Shown here piece after piece: positions 18,117 through 27,231 of a stretch of 64,000 nt of DNA. Origin of the DNA: Rodentibacter ratti. GTDB taxonomy: Bacteria > Pseudomonadota > Gammaproteobacteria > Enterobacterales > Pasteurellaceae. The position numbers and the translations under genes were made by a program. The notes under the pieces are model-generated. The model saw only the letters and a program-made list of their open reading frames with translations, ran no database searches and was not told where the DNA came from. Positions within the stretch are counted from its first letter, which is position 1. Each line of letters opens with the position of its first letter. The DNA lies in contig NZ_MLAJ01000001.1 in the NCBI RefSeq assembly GCF_002000485.1, forward strand, positions 1 to 64,000, in the 5' to 3' direction.

Positions 18117-18917
18117 TTACCAACTTCCGCCGGCACCACCGCCACCAAATCCTCCTCCGCCAAAACCGCCCCCCGATGAGCCGCCACCGCCGAATCCGCC
18201 ACCAAATCCTCCGCAAAAACCGGAGCCTCCTCCACGACGACGGGATAATGTTGATTGACGCACAATTCGGTTCAATTGATCACGCTGATTTGGGCTGATA
18301 TAAATTTCATCTTTGTGATATTGATATTCACCAAACACCACAAAGGCAATAAATACTAACACCATAATAAAAGGAATGAATTTATCAAACTCACTCTCTT
18401 CCATTTGATAAGCGCCATATTCCCCTTGGCTTGCGGCAATAATATCATTCAGACCATCGTTAATACCTTGTGCATACTGAGCTTGCTTGAATTGAGGTAA
18501 GATAGCATTGCGAATTACTTGTGATAAGAATGCATCGGGCAATACGCCTTCTAATCCTTGCCCAGTCGCAATAAACACTTTACGATCATTTTTGGCAATC
18601 AGCATCAAGACACCATTGTTCAGTTGCTTGCGCCCAATTCCCCACTTATCGCCTAAAGCAAACGCATAATCCGCAATTTCATATTCACCGGTAGTCGGAA
18701 CAAGCACAACAGCAATTTGTGAGCTGGTCGCATTACCATAAGATATCAGTTTATTTTCAAGAATTTGCTGTTGTTGGGGGGAAAGCGTGTTCGTGTAATC
18801 ATTCACATAACGGAAAGGATTTGGTATAGGCGGAAACTGTGCGGCTGCAGCAAAAGTGCTCCAAAAAACGAAGATAAAAACAACCGCACTTTTCAATATT
18901 TGCAAAAGTTTAGTCAT
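18117..18917 (-). CDS. TPM-domain protein with glycine-rich tail (YgcG family)
   Basis: The 266-residue protein has a signal peptide (residues 1-25, ending AAAAQ), then a TPM domain from about PFRYVNDYTNTLSPQQQ to QGINDGLNDII. A membrane segment follows (FIPFIMVLVFIAFVVF). The C-terminal tail of about 40 residues is almost all Gly with Ser and Phe and ends GGAGGSW. TPM domains occur in membrane-attached proteins linked to LemA and, in plants, to photosystem repair; the bacterial role is not settled. It overlaps the upstream TPM gene by 8 bp, and with lemA forms a three-gene operon. The first codons include a USS. Confidence 0.8.
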   Translation of the reverse strand: MTKLLQILKSAVVFIFVFWSTFAAAAQFPPIPNPFRYVNDYTNTLSPQQQQILENKLISYGNATSSQIAVVLVPTTGEYEIADYAFALGDKWGIGRKQLNNGVLMLIAKNDRKVFIATGQGLEGVLPDAFLSQVIRNAILPQFKQAQYAQGINDGLNDIIAASQGEYGAYQMEESEFDKFIPFIMVLVFIAFVVFGEYQYHKDEIYISPNQRDQLNRIVRQSTLSRRRGGGSGFCGGFGGGFGGGGSSGGGFGGGGFGGGGAGGSW

Positions 18918-19362
18918 GAATAATCACCTCATTTGATAATTCATTTTTGTCATCCGGTTGAATAGGGAAATGCGCCTTTAAAGTATCGGCAATGCGCTCA
19001 ATTGCCTCTACAATACCTTTTGTGTAAGCCTTTAACTTAAATTGCTCAATCATTAAATCACATTGCTGCTGCCAATAAGCCTCATTAACGAATTGATGAA
19101 TCCCTCTGTCCCCAATTATCGCACAAAGATGATCCTTATATCCCACGTAAATCAATACTGAGTTTTGTGCGGAAGTCATATGCATTTCAAGTTCATCAAA
19201 CACTTGCAAAGCACGTTCTACTGCTGATAATCCTTCTGAAGTTTTAGGTAATTTTCGCTCTATATAAACACGTAGCTCCGCCGAACTTTCATTTTCAAGG
19301 CGGACAATCGCCGCCTCTATTTGTTTTATATCGACAGGAATCCTTGAAAAGAATCTCATCAT
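18910..19362 (-). CDS. TPM-domain protein, cytoplasmic-looking, 150 aa
   Basis: This shorter TPM-domain protein has no signal peptide. Visible parts are an N-terminal helix (IKQIEAAIVRLENES), then SAELRVYIERKLPK, and a core with VLIYVGYKDHLCAIIGDRGI and GIVEAIERIADTL, which match the TPM fold. It sits between lemA (7 bp gap) and the larger TPM protein (8 bp overlap), so all three are probably made together. The pairing of one short and one exported TPM protein with LemA is a recurring arrangement. Function unknown. Confidence 0.75.
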   Translation of the reverse strand: MMRFFSRIPVDIKQIEAAIVRLENESSAELRVYIERKLPKTSEGLSAVERALQVFDELEMHMTSAQNSVLIYVGYKDHLCAIIGDRGIHQFVNEAYWQQQCDLMIEQFKLKAYTKGIVEAIERIADTLKAHFPIQPDDKNELSNEVIIHD

Positions 19363-19369
19363 TTCTACC

Positions 19370-19951
19370 TTAATTAAAATTCACAGTAGGCGCATTTTCA
19401 GCACCAGATGCAGATTTAAAATAAGGTTTTTCCTTAAACCCAAAAATTAATGCGGCAAATTTTGTTGGGAATTGACGTACTTTTTGGTTATATACTCGAG
19501 CTGTATCATTAAATTTATTACGCGCAACATTAATACGGTTCTCAGTTCCTTCCAACTGCGCTTGTAAATTCATAAATCCCTCATGGGCTTTTAACTGTGG
19601 ATATTGTTCAACAGTAACAAGCAATCTGGATAATGCCGAGCCTACTTGATTTTGATCCTGTTGGAATTGTGCAAGTTGTTCTTCTGTCATATTGGCGGGA
19701 TCAATTTTAGTTTGTGTTGCTTTTGCTCGTGCTTCGATCACATTAGTTAAAGTTTGTTGTTCAAAGTTTGCTTGACCTTTCACAGTATTCACTAAATTAG
19801 GAATGAGATCGGCACGGCGTTGATATGAGGATTCAACATTCGCCCATACAGAATCAATTTCCTCTTCAGCTTTAACCAAACCATTATAACTAGACATTAA
19901 AGTAAATCCAGCAACCACTGCTACAAGAATAATTACAAGCCATTTCTTCAT
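19370..19951 (-). CDS. lemA: LemA family protein
   Basis: LemA-family proteins are anchored by an N-terminal membrane helix and have a long helical body outside it; their biochemical role is unknown. Here residues 3-20 are hydrophobic (WLVIILVAVVAGFTLM), followed by YNGLVKAEEEIDSVWANVESSYQRR, a conserved LemA opening, then RADLIPNLVNTVKG. The 193-residue length is typical. It is the first gene of the lemA-TPM-TPM operon. Confidence 0.9.
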   Translation of the reverse strand: MKKWLVIILVAVVAGFTLMSSYNGLVKAEEEIDSVWANVESSYQRRADLIPNLVNTVKGQANFEQQTLTNVIEARAKATQTKIDPANMTEEQLAQFQQDQNQVGSALSRLLVTVEQYPQLKAHEGFMNLQAQLEGTENRINVARNKFNDTARVYNQKVRQFPTKFAALIFGFKEKPYFKSASGAENAPTVNFN

Positions 19952-19994
19952 GATAATTTTCCTATTAATAAAATTTTGAAAATTCGTCTTATTA

Positions 19995-20027
19995 AAAGAA
20001 AAGACCTAAACCGAAGTTTAGGTCTTT
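19995..20027 (-). terminator. Terminator of ompA
   Basis: A perfect 12-bp stem (20000-20011 with 20016-20027) has, on the minus strand, the very stable TTCG tetraloop and a following TCTTTT tract. Confidence 0.88.
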
Positions 20028-20062
20028 TTCTATTTAATCCATTAATGGATAACTAAATAAAA

Positions 20063-21148
20063 TTATTTAGTACCATTAACTGCGATTTCAACACGACGGT
20101 CTGGCGCTAAACAAGCGATAAGAGCTTTACGACCTTTAACCGCGTCACAAGTTGCACCAGTAACTGGGTTAGCTTCACCGTAACCAGTTGCAGTAATGTC
20201 TTGTGCTGCAACACCTTTAGCCACTAAGTAGTTAGCGACAGAGTCTGCACGACGTTGTGATAATTTTAAGTTTGCTGCATCTTTACCGATGCGGTCTGTA
20301 TAACCTGCAACAGCTACTTTAGCACTATTTACTTGTGCGATTTCACCATAGATACCGTCTAAAGTTGCTTGTGCTTGTGGTTTTAAGTTTGCTTTACCGA
20401 AAGCGAAAGTAACATCAGAATTTAAGTTGAAAGTTTTGCTTACAACTTCAGGCGCAACAACCGGAGCACCTTGACCGAAACGGTAAGATAAACCAGCAGT
20501 TACAGAACCGATCCATGGAGTATAGTCTTTATCTTCTGCAATTTTGTTATCTTTACCAACAGAAGTTAACCATTGATATTCAACACGTAATGCTAATTCA
20601 GGTAATGAAGGTAATGCGTATTCAACACCAGCAGCAAATACTGGAGATACTTTTAAGCTGTGTGCACGAACACCATCCCAAGCGCTATCTGTAACACCTT
20701 TAGCATTTTTGTAGTCAGAACGCACTAACGCTGCACCAGCACGGCCATATAAATCTAAACCTTCTAAAGCTGACACTAAGCCACCTAAACCATAGCTACC
20801 TTTTAAGCTTAAGTGTGCACCGTGGTTAGTGTGTTTTGAAACAACTTTTTCGTTTTTAGAGAATTTAGCACGACCGAAATCATCGTAACCTAATTCTACT
20901 GCTAAACCTAAGTTGTCACGATTTAAAATTTGGTAACCACCGAAAACACCGTAAGTTACAGAATTACGGTTAACACCGAAACCATCTGTATGACCAACAT
21001 ATTTTGAGTCAAATTGTTTTAAACCATCATGGAAAGATGCCCAACCTGCTTTAGCACCAACATAGAAAGTGTTTTCTTGTGGAGCTGCTTGAGCTACTGA
21101 AGTTGCTGCTAAACCAGCTACTACTAATGCGATTGCAGTTTTTTTCAT
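20063..21148 (-). CDS. ompA: OmpA-family outer membrane protein (P5-like)
   Basis: OmpA proteins form an eight-strand barrel in the outer membrane and tie it to peptidoglycan through a periplasmic domain. The 361-residue protein has a signal peptide (MKKTAIALVVAGLAATSVAQA), then a barrel with alternating aromatic strands starting ENTFYVGAKAGWASF. The C-terminal OmpA domain (from about FNLNSDVTFAF) contains the peptidoglycan-binding NLKLSQRRADSV. The conserved cysteine pair is seen in GATCDAV and LIACLAP. H. influenzae P5 is the named equivalent and has adhesin and complement-binding roles. The promoter and long leader are described separately. Confidence 0.94.
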   Translation of the reverse strand: MKKTAIALVVAGLAATSVAQAAPQENTFYVGAKAGWASFHDGLKQFDSKYVGHTDGFGVNRNSVTYGVFGGYQILNRDNLGLAVELGYDDFGRAKFSKNEKVVSKHTNHGAHLSLKGSYGLGGLVSALEGLDLYGRAGAALVRSDYKNAKGVTDSAWDGVRAHSLKVSPVFAAGVEYALPSLPELALRVEYQWLTSVGKDNKIAEDKDYTPWIGSVTAGLSYRFGQGAPVVAPEVVSKTFNLNSDVTFAFGKANLKPQAQATLDGIYGEIAQVNSAKVAVAGYTDRIGKDAANLKLSQRRADSVANYLVAKGVAAQDITATGYGEANPVTGATCDAVKGRKALIACLAPDRRVEIAVNGTK

Positions 21149-21294
21149 TTTGATGTCCTCTATTTAGTCATCGATTGATAAAAATAAGAAAAGTTTCCTT
21201 GTCTATCGTGAACTTTATAAATTAAGTAACACTCTAAACATTGCTTAACTAGGGTTTTGAATTTGCCCTATATCTATCCTTTTGACAAATTCAA

Positions 21295-21316
21295 TTCCTT
21301 TGTATCGCCAAAGGAA
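21295..21316 (-). promoter_or_regulatory. 5' stabilising hairpin in the ompA leader
   Basis: An 8-bp perfect stem TTCCTTTG/CAAAGGAA with a 6-nt loop begins about 10 nt after the inferred ompA transcription start. In E. coli a hairpin at the extreme 5' end of the ompA leader protects the mRNA; position and shape suggest the same role here. Confidence 0.6.
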
Positions 21317-21333
21317 CGTTCAAAAGTGGGATT

Positions 21334-21361
21334 ATTATCCTATAAAAAACTCAAAGATCAA
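21334..21361 (-). promoter_or_regulatory. Promoter of ompA
   Basis: Minus-strand -35 TTGATC and -10 GATAAT are separated by 16 bp. The inferred start near 21327 gives a leader of about 180 nt. The remaining gap up to ydiJ (21362-21550) is AT-rich with no gene seen. Confidence 0.65.
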
Positions 21362-21550
21362 ACTTTTTTTACCCTTTTCGTCTACTTTTTGAACAATCAA
21401 TACAAAAAATGAATGTTTGTTCACTAATAATTTACTCTATTTTACATTATTGTTTCGGTTTTCTTACTAAATCCCCCTGCAAAAATCGACATTCTTTTTG
21501 ACATCATATATCATCAACCCCATTCTTTTTTCTATTTTGTGAATAATACT

Positions 21551-24500
21551 ATGCTACCTCGTCTCTCTAACGCACCACAACTTGATGAAAGCATCCGACA
21601 CTACCTTATAGAACTAAAAAAACAACATTTTGAAGGTGATATCGCAACAAATTATGCCGATCGCTTAAGCCTCGCCACTGACAATAGTGTGTATCAACAA
21701 CTGCCGCAAGCCATTTTGTTCCCAAAAACAGTGGCAGATATTGTGCGTCTCACAAAACTGGCAAATCTGCCCGCATATCAAGCATTCACTTTTACACCAC
21801 GTGGCGGCGGCACCGGAACGAACGGTCAATCTCTTAACCACAATATTATTGTTGATATGTCTCGCCATATGACGGCCATTTTAGAACTCAACGTAGAAGA
21901 ACGCTGGGTTCGTGTGCAAGCAGGCGTGGTGAAAGATCAACTCAATCAATTTTTAAAACCTTACGGTTTATTCTTTGCTCCGGAGCTTTCCACCAGTAAT
22001 CGTGCCACACTGGGCGGGATGATTAACACCGATGCCTCAGGACAAGGCTCACTGCAATACGGTAAAACCTCAAATCATGTCCTCGCATTACGCAGTGTTT
22101 TGATGAATGGTGAAATATTGGATACCAGTGCGGTCAAATCTCAGTCTATTTTCGATAATATTGATTCTCTTGGCTTAAATGAAACCGCCAAAACGCTCTA
22201 CCAAACCATCGCACAACGTTGCAAAGAAAAACGCGAAAGTATCATTAACGATTTACCTCAACTTAATCGCTTTTTAACCGGCTATGATTTAAAAAATGTG
22301 TTCAATGAAGATGAAAGCGAATTTAATCTCACTCGTTTGCTTACCGGCTCTGAGGGCTCTCTTGCCTTTATTTGCGAAGCCAAATTGAATCTATTGCCTA
22401 TTCCGCAGTACCGCACCCTCATTAATATAAAATATAGCTCTTTCGATGCAGCACTACGCAATGCGCCTTTTATGGTGAAAGCCAATGCCCTTTCAGTAGA
22501 AACCATTGATTCCAAAGTTTTAGACCTTGCTAAACAAGATATTATTTGGCACTCGGTCAGCGAGCTTTTAACCGAAGAAGAAAACCGCCCTATCCTAGGT
22601 TTAAATATTGTGGAATATGCCGGTAATAATCAGGAAAAAATTCACCGCCAAGTGACCGCACTTTGTCAGGCATTGGATGAAAAAATCGCCCAACAGCAGG
22701 ATCACATTATTGGCTATCAAATTTGCCACGATCTCCCTTCTATCGAACGCATTTATGCGATGCGTAAAAAAGCCGTAGGTCTGCTAGGCAATGCCAAAGG
22801 GGCGGCGAAACCTATTCCTTTTGTGGAAGACACCTGTGTTCCACCGGAACATCTTGCCGATTACATCAGCGAATTTCGTGCTTTATTAGATCGTCACCAT
22901 TTACAATACGGTATGTTCGGCCACGTGGATGCCGGCGTATTACACGTTCGCCCTGCGTTGGATTTGTGCGATAAAGAACAAGTCAAACTTTTCAAACAAA
23001 TTTCAGATGAAGTGGCTGAACTCACTATCAAATATGGCGGTTTATTGTGGGGGGAACACGGTAAAGGTGTGCGTTCCCACTACGGCGAAAAATTCTTCAC
23101 ACCGGAACTTTGGAATGAACTCCGTTACATCAAATTTTTATTTGATCCCCATAATCGTCTAAACCCAGGAAAAATCTGCACGCCTTTAGGTTCTGAAGAT
23201 GAACTCTACTCCATTTTGTCACCAATGCGGGCTGACTACGATCGCCAAATTCCGCTTCAAATACGGAATGAATTTAAAGGTGCAATGAATTGCAACGGTA
23301 ATGGGCTTTGTTTTAATTTTGATGAACACAGCATTATGTGCCCTTCAATGAAAGTGAGTAAAAACCGTGTGTTTTCCCCGAAAGGGCGTGCTGCTATGGT
23401 GCGAGAATGGCTACGTTTATTAGCCAATGAAAACATCTCGCCGGAACAACTTGATTTTCAAAAAAATGACGTGAAATTGACCGCACTTGTCGCCAAAATC
23501 CGCCATAGTGTGCAAAAATGGCGGGGAGAATATGATTTTTCCCATGAAGTCAAAGCCGCAATGGATACCTGCCTTGCCTGCAAAGCCTGTGCCAGCCAAT
23601 GTCCGATAAAAATTGATGTGCCGAGTTTCCGTGCAAAATTTTTCCATTTTTACCACAGTCGTTATTTGCGTCCGGTAAAAGATCATATCGTAGCAAATTT
23701 GGAACTTGCCGCCCCCTATATGGCGAAACAAGCCAAATTTTTCAATTACTTTACTCAATTAAAAACCACCCAAAGGCTAGTAAAAAAAACCATTGGCATG
23801 ACAGATTTACCGCTACTTTCCACCCCAAATTTACAACAGCAGCTTGTGGAAATCGGCTATCAAGGCAAACCGCTAGAAGCCTTAGAACAGCTAAGTGCGG
23901 TGGAAAAAGAGAAAGTTTTACTGATCGTGCAAGATCCTTATACTTCTTATTACGATGCGAAAGTGGTGCGGGATTTTGTCGCATTGACACAAAAACTGGG
24001 CTTTAACCCAATTCTTCTCCCTTTCAAACCCAACGGCAAAGCGATGCATGTTAAAGGTTTTTTGAAACGTTTTGCCAAAACAGCAAAAAACCAAGCGGAA
24101 TTTCTTAATCGTGTTGCCAAATTAAGTGTGCCGTTGGTTGGGGTAGATCCCGCCATTGTGCTTTCTTATCGTGATGAGTATAAAGAGGCGCTGCAGGCAC
24201 AGCGAGGAGATTTCCATGTACTGACCGCCCATGAGTGGCTCAAAAACCAACTGGATTCAGGCGTATTAGAAAACTTGCCAAAAACCGACCGCACTTTTGA
24301 TTGGCATTTATTTCCACATTGTACGGAATCCACATTTATGCCGAATAGTCCGAAAGAATGGCAGCAAATTTTTGAAAAATTCGGACAACAATTAACAGTC
24401 GAAAAAGTGGGCTGTTGCGGTATGGCAGGGGTATTTGGCCATGAGGTGCAAAACCAAACCATGAGCCGTGACATTTACGATATTTCATGGCGTAAAAAAC

Positions 24501-24622
24501 TTCACGGAAAAGATCCGCACTTTTGTTTAGCAACCGGCTATTCTTGCCGTAGCCAAGTGAAACGTTATGAACAAGCGCAGCTAAAACATCCCGTTCAAGC
24601 GTTATTGGAAGTGATGAAATAG
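21551..24622 (+). CDS. ydiJ: FAD-linked oxidase with Fe-S domains, YdiJ type (probable D-2-hydroxyglutarate dehydrogenase)
   Basis: This 1023-residue protein fuses an FAD-binding domain (TPRGGGTGTNGQ, SNRATLGGMINTDASGQGSL) to a C-terminal FAD-oxidase domain with GMFGHVDAGVLHVRP. These are followed by iron-sulfur parts: CNGNGLCFN and CLACKACASQCPIK, and a CCG domain with GCCGMAGVFGHE. E. coli YdiJ is very similar from end to end and is reported to oxidise D-2-hydroxyglutarate, feeding electrons to the respiratory chain. I start at the ATG at 21551 because MLPRLSNAP aligns with the E. coli start; an upstream GTG at 21539 is less likely. No clear ribosome site is visible. menI and hemH follow on the same strand. 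Confidence 0.88.
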   Translation: MLPRLSNAPQLDESIRHYLIELKKQHFEGDIATNYADRLSLATDNSVYQQLPQAILFPKTVADIVRLTKLANLPAYQAFTFTPRGGGTGTNGQSLNHNIIVDMSRHMTAILELNVEERWVRVQAGVVKDQLNQFLKPYGLFFAPELSTSNRATLGGMINTDASGQGSLQYGKTSNHVLALRSVLMNGEILDTSAVKSQSIFDNIDSLGLNETAKTLYQTIAQRCKEKRESIINDLPQLNRFLTGYDLKNVFNEDESEFNLTRLLTGSEGSLAFICEAKLNLLPIPQYRTLINIKYSSFDAALRNAPFMVKANALSVETIDSKVLDLAKQDIIWHSVSELLTEEENRPILGLNIVEYAGNNQEKIHRQVTALCQALDEKIAQQQDHIIGYQICHDLPSIERIYAMRKKAVGLLGNAKGAAKPIPFVEDTCVPPEHLADYISEFRALLDRHHLQYGMFGHVDAGVLHVRPALDLCDKEQVKLFKQISDEVAELTIKYGGLLWGEHGKGVRSHYGEKFFTPELWNELRYIKFLFDPHNRLNPGKICTPLGSEDELYSILSPMRADYDRQIPLQIRNEFKGAMNCNGNGLCFNFDEHSIMCPSMKVSKNRVFSPKGRAAMVREWLRLLANENISPEQLDFQKNDVKLTALVAKIRHSVQKWRGEYDFSHEVKAAMDTCLACKACASQCPIKIDVPSFRAKFFHFYHSRYLRPVKDHIVANLELAAPYMAKQAKFFNYFTQLKTTQRLVKKTIGMTDLPLLSTPNLQQQLVEIGYQGKPLEALEQLSAVEKEKVLLIVQDPYTSYYDAKVVRDFVALTQKLGFNPILLPFKPNGKAMHVKGFLKRFAKTAKNQAEFLNRVAKLSVPLVGVDPAIVLSYRDEYKEALQAQRGDFHVLTAHEWLKNQLDSGVLENLPKTDRTFDWHLFPHCTESTFMPNSPKEWQQIFEKFGQQLTVEKVGCCGMAGVFGHEVQNQTMSRDIYDISWRKKLHGKDPHFCLATGYSCRSQVKRYEQAQLKHPVQALLEVMK

Positions 24623-24653
24623 CATTCTTCTATATTTACTAATAAGGATAAAA

Positions 24654-25070
24654 ATGATTTGGAAAAAAACCTTTACCCTCCCACAACTTAATGAAATGGG
24701 GAAAAACTGTGCCGTTGGTCATCTTGGCATTGAAATTTCTGCTTTCGGCGAAGATTGGCTGGAAGCCACAATGCCGGTGGATAATCGCACTACGCAGCCT
24801 TTCGGCCTATTACACGGTGGAGTTTCTGTTGCATTAGCGGAAACTGTAGGTTCTCTCGCCGGTTTTCTCTGCGTTGAGGAAGGAAAAGCCGTGGTAGGCT
24901 TAGATATTAATGCCAATCATCTTCGCCCGGTAAGAGAAGGTAAAGTCACAGCAAAGGCTATGCCTATCAATTTAAGTCGAAATACCCATGTTTGGCAAAT
25001 TGACATCCGAAATGAACAGGATAAACTTTGCTGCGTTTCAAGATTAACGCTTTCTATTATAAATTTATGA
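24654..25070 (+). CDS. menI: Hotdog-fold acyl-CoA thioesterase (MenI/YdiI type)
   Basis: The 138-residue protein matches E. coli YdiI/MenI closely, with the opening MIWKK and the 4HBT core [17 protein letters not shown], which contains the catalytic glutamate, then [10 protein letters not shown]. MenI hydrolyses 1,4-dihydroxy-2-naphthoyl-CoA in menaquinone synthesis; the family can be promiscuous. Ribosome site AAGGA precedes the ATG. Its stop codon overlaps the hemH start (ATGA), so the two are translationally coupled. A position next to ydiJ is also seen in E. coli. Confidence 0.85.
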   Translation: MIWKKTFTLPQLNEMGKNCAVGHLGIEISAFGEDWLEATMPVDNRTTQPFGLLHGGVSVALAETVGSLAGFLCVEEGKAVVGLDINANHLRPVREGKVTAKAMPINLSRNTHVWQIDIRNEQDKLCCVSRLTLSIINL

Positions 25071-26038
25071 CAATAACAAAAAAAATTGGTGTAATTTTAG
25101 CCAATTTAGGCACCCCTGATGAACCCACCCCAACGGCAGTTTCCCGTTATTTATGGCCTTTTTTGACAGATCCTCGTGTCGTTGATTTACCCCGTTGGAA
25201 GTGGTGGCCTTTACTTAAATTCCTCATTCTTCCCCCTCGTTCTAAACGAGTTGCCAAAAATTATCAGGCGATTTGGACAGAACAAGGCTCACCACTACTT
25301 GCCATCACCACACAGCAGCAAGAAGCTTTACAAGCCTATTTATTAGCAAAAAATATCAATGCACAAGTCGAAATTGCCATGACATACGGCAACCCTTCTA
25401 TGCAAAGTGCGGTGGAAAAATTGCTGGAAAATCAGGTTGAAAAAATTATTGTGTTACCGCTTTATCCACAATATTCCAGCACGACTACCGGTGCTTTATT
25501 GGATGTTTTTGCCAACGCACTCAAACACACTCGCAATATACCGCCTTTTGAGTTTATCCATTCCTATCATTTGGATAAACACTATATTGGTGCCTTAGTG
25601 CAATCTATCAAAGTGCGGTTAAAATCTGATGAGTTTTTATTGTTTTCCTATCATGGAATTCCATTGAGCTATGAAAACCAAGGTGATTATTATCGCCAAC
25701 ATTGTAAAGAAACCACTCTTGCCATTGTTGATAAACTCGGTTTAACAGAAAACCAATGGGGAATGACCTTTCAATCCCGTTTTGGACGTGAAGAATGGTT
25801 ACAACCTTACACCGATGAATTTTTAGTTTCTGCAAGTGCGCAAGGTATCCGTAAAATTGCCGTGGTTTGCCCCGGTTTTTCGGTGGATTGTTTGGAAACC
25901 ATTGAAGAAATTGATGAAGAAAACCGTGAGAACTTTCTCCACAACGGCGGAGAATCTTACCAATATATTCCCGCGCTGAATGCCGAACCGGCTCATATTG
26001 AAATGATGGGTAATTTAATTTTACAAAAACTGGCATAA
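25067..26038 (+). CDS. hemH: Ferrochelatase
   Basis: HemH inserts ferrous iron into protoporphyrin IX to make heme. The 323-residue product shows [14 protein letters not shown] at the start, the metal-handling histidine in LLFSYHGIP and the glutamate segment [16 protein letters not shown] start at the ATG at 25067, which forms an ATGA overlap with menI; the frame extends upstream within menI, but that start is unsupported. H. influenzae cannot make the porphyrin ring but keeps hemH; whether this strain makes the ring cannot be told here. Two USS lie inside the gene. Confidence 0.95.
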   Translation: MTITKKIGVILANLGTPDEPTPTAVSRYLWPFLTDPRVVDLPRWKWWPLLKFLILPPRSKRVAKNYQAIWTEQGSPLLAITTQQQEALQAYLLAKNINAQVEIAMTYGNPSMQSAVEKLLENQVEKIIVLPLYPQYSSTTTGALLDVFANALKHTRNIPPFEFIHSYHLDKHYIGALVQSIKVRLKSDEFLLFSYHGIPLSYENQGDYYRQHCKETTLAIVDKLGLTENQWGMTFQSRFGREEWLQPYTDEFLVSASAQGIRKIAVVCPGFSVDCLETIEEIDEENRENFLHNGGESYQYIPALNAEPAHIEMMGNLILQKLA

Positions 26039-26066
26039 AAAAAGCGTGGATTTCCCCACGCTTTTT
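26039..26066. terminator. Bidirectional terminator between hemH and selD
   Basis: An 11-bp stem AAAAAGCGTGG/CCACGCTTTTT with a 6-nt loop separates the convergent genes and has A and T runs on both sides. It slightly overlaps the selD stop codon. Confidence 0.85.
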
Positions 26067-27112
26067 TACTCACCCACCTCAACAAAAATGCCTTTTTCTT
26101 TATCTCTCGCTTTCAGCACGCCGATTTCATAAATATCAACGCCCGCTGTTTGTGCGATCGCCAGGATATCCTGCTCACTTTTCGGTTTAACCGCCACCAA
26201 TAAACCACCGGAGGTTTGCGGATCACATAACACGGCTTTTTGATAATCCGTCAATGTGCCCACTTTATACCCGTAGCTTTCATAATTACGTGTCGTGCCA
26301 CCCGGTACGCAACCCTCGGAAATATAGTTCGATACGCCCTCAAGGGTCGGAATTTTATCGAAAAACAACTCGGCATTGAGGTTTGAACCTTCACAGATTT
26401 CAAGTAAATGACCGAGTAAGCCAAAGCCCGTCACATCTGTCATGGCAGAGACCCCATCCACTTCGGAAAATTGGCTGCCGATAATATTCATTTGACACAT
26501 TGCTGCCGTCGCCAATCCTTGATGTTCAGGTTTTAATTTACCTTTTTTCTCTGCAGTGGTGAGCACCCCAATGCCCAAAGGTTTGGTTAAATAGAGCTTA
26601 CTCCCCGCCTCGGCCGAGGCGTTTCGTTTCACTTTTTCCGTATTGATCACCCCAGTGACTGCCAAACCAAAAATGGGTTCCGGTGCGTCAATGGAATGTC
26701 CGCCGGCAAGAGAAATCCCCGCTTGATGACAGGCGAATCGCCCACCATCCACAATTTTTTGTGCCACCTCTGCCGGTAATTTATTGATAGGGAAACCCAA
26801 AATTGCAATCGCCATAATCGGCTTTCCCCCCATCGCAAAAATATCGCTAATCGCATTGGTTGCTGCAATACGCCCAAAATCAAAAGGATCATCAACAATC
26901 GGCATGAAAAAGTCTGTGGTACTGATAATTGCAGTTCCATTTCCCAAATCGTACACTGCCGCATCATCTGCGGTGTCATTGCCCACCAACAAATGAGGAT
27001 CGACAAAATTTTCGAGTTGTGTTTGTAAAATTGTCCCTAACACCTTAGGCGAAATTTTACAGCCTCAACCTGCGCCGTGACTGTATTGTGTTAAACGAAC
27101 GTCATCCACCAT
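26066..27112 (-). CDS. selD: Selenophosphate synthase, selenocysteine-containing
   Basis: SelD makes selenophosphate from selenide and ATP, the selenium donor for selenocysteine and selenouridine. The gene must be read through an in-frame TGA at 27067-27065: the start at 27112 (AAGGGA upstream) gives [15 protein letters not shown], then Sec16, then GCKISPKVL. The Sec replaces the catalytic Cys17 of E. coli SelD, next to the conserved lysine. Total length is 348 residues, normal for the family; starting after the TGA would lose the active site. Later motifs include [15 protein letters not shown] and [16 protein letters not shown] hairpin follows the TGA. I recall that H. influenzae SelD is also a selenoprotein. 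Confidence 0.95.
27024..27061 (-). promoter_or_regulatory. Bacterial SECIS element in selD
   Basis: Starting 3 nt after the TGA, the minus strand folds into a long hairpin. It has a 9-bp lower stem TGTAAAATT/AATTTTACA, a symmetric internal loop TCG/GAC, a 5-bp upper stem CCTAA/TTAGG and an apical GGTG loop. A GGU in the apical loop is the SelB-binding signature. Its distance from the TGA (20 nt) is close to that in E. coli fdhF. Confidence 0.9.
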
Positions 27113-27231
27113 ACACTATCCCTTTTCCATAAATTTGAGCAGAATTATACCCTTTTTCAATGAAAAGTGCGGTCAAAAAATCAAATGTTTTTGTTATACT
27201 GCACCCCAAGCATGATTTAATCTTAATTTCA

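Noticed and set aside
18098-18298. Open frame opposite the glycine-rich tail
   Set aside because: It is the complement of GGN glycine codons, which leave an opposite frame open by default.
27043-27043. selD as a 325-residue protein starting after the TGA
   Set aside because: It would lack the active-site residue and conserved lysine; the upstream frame, SECIS hairpin and ribosome site support read-through.
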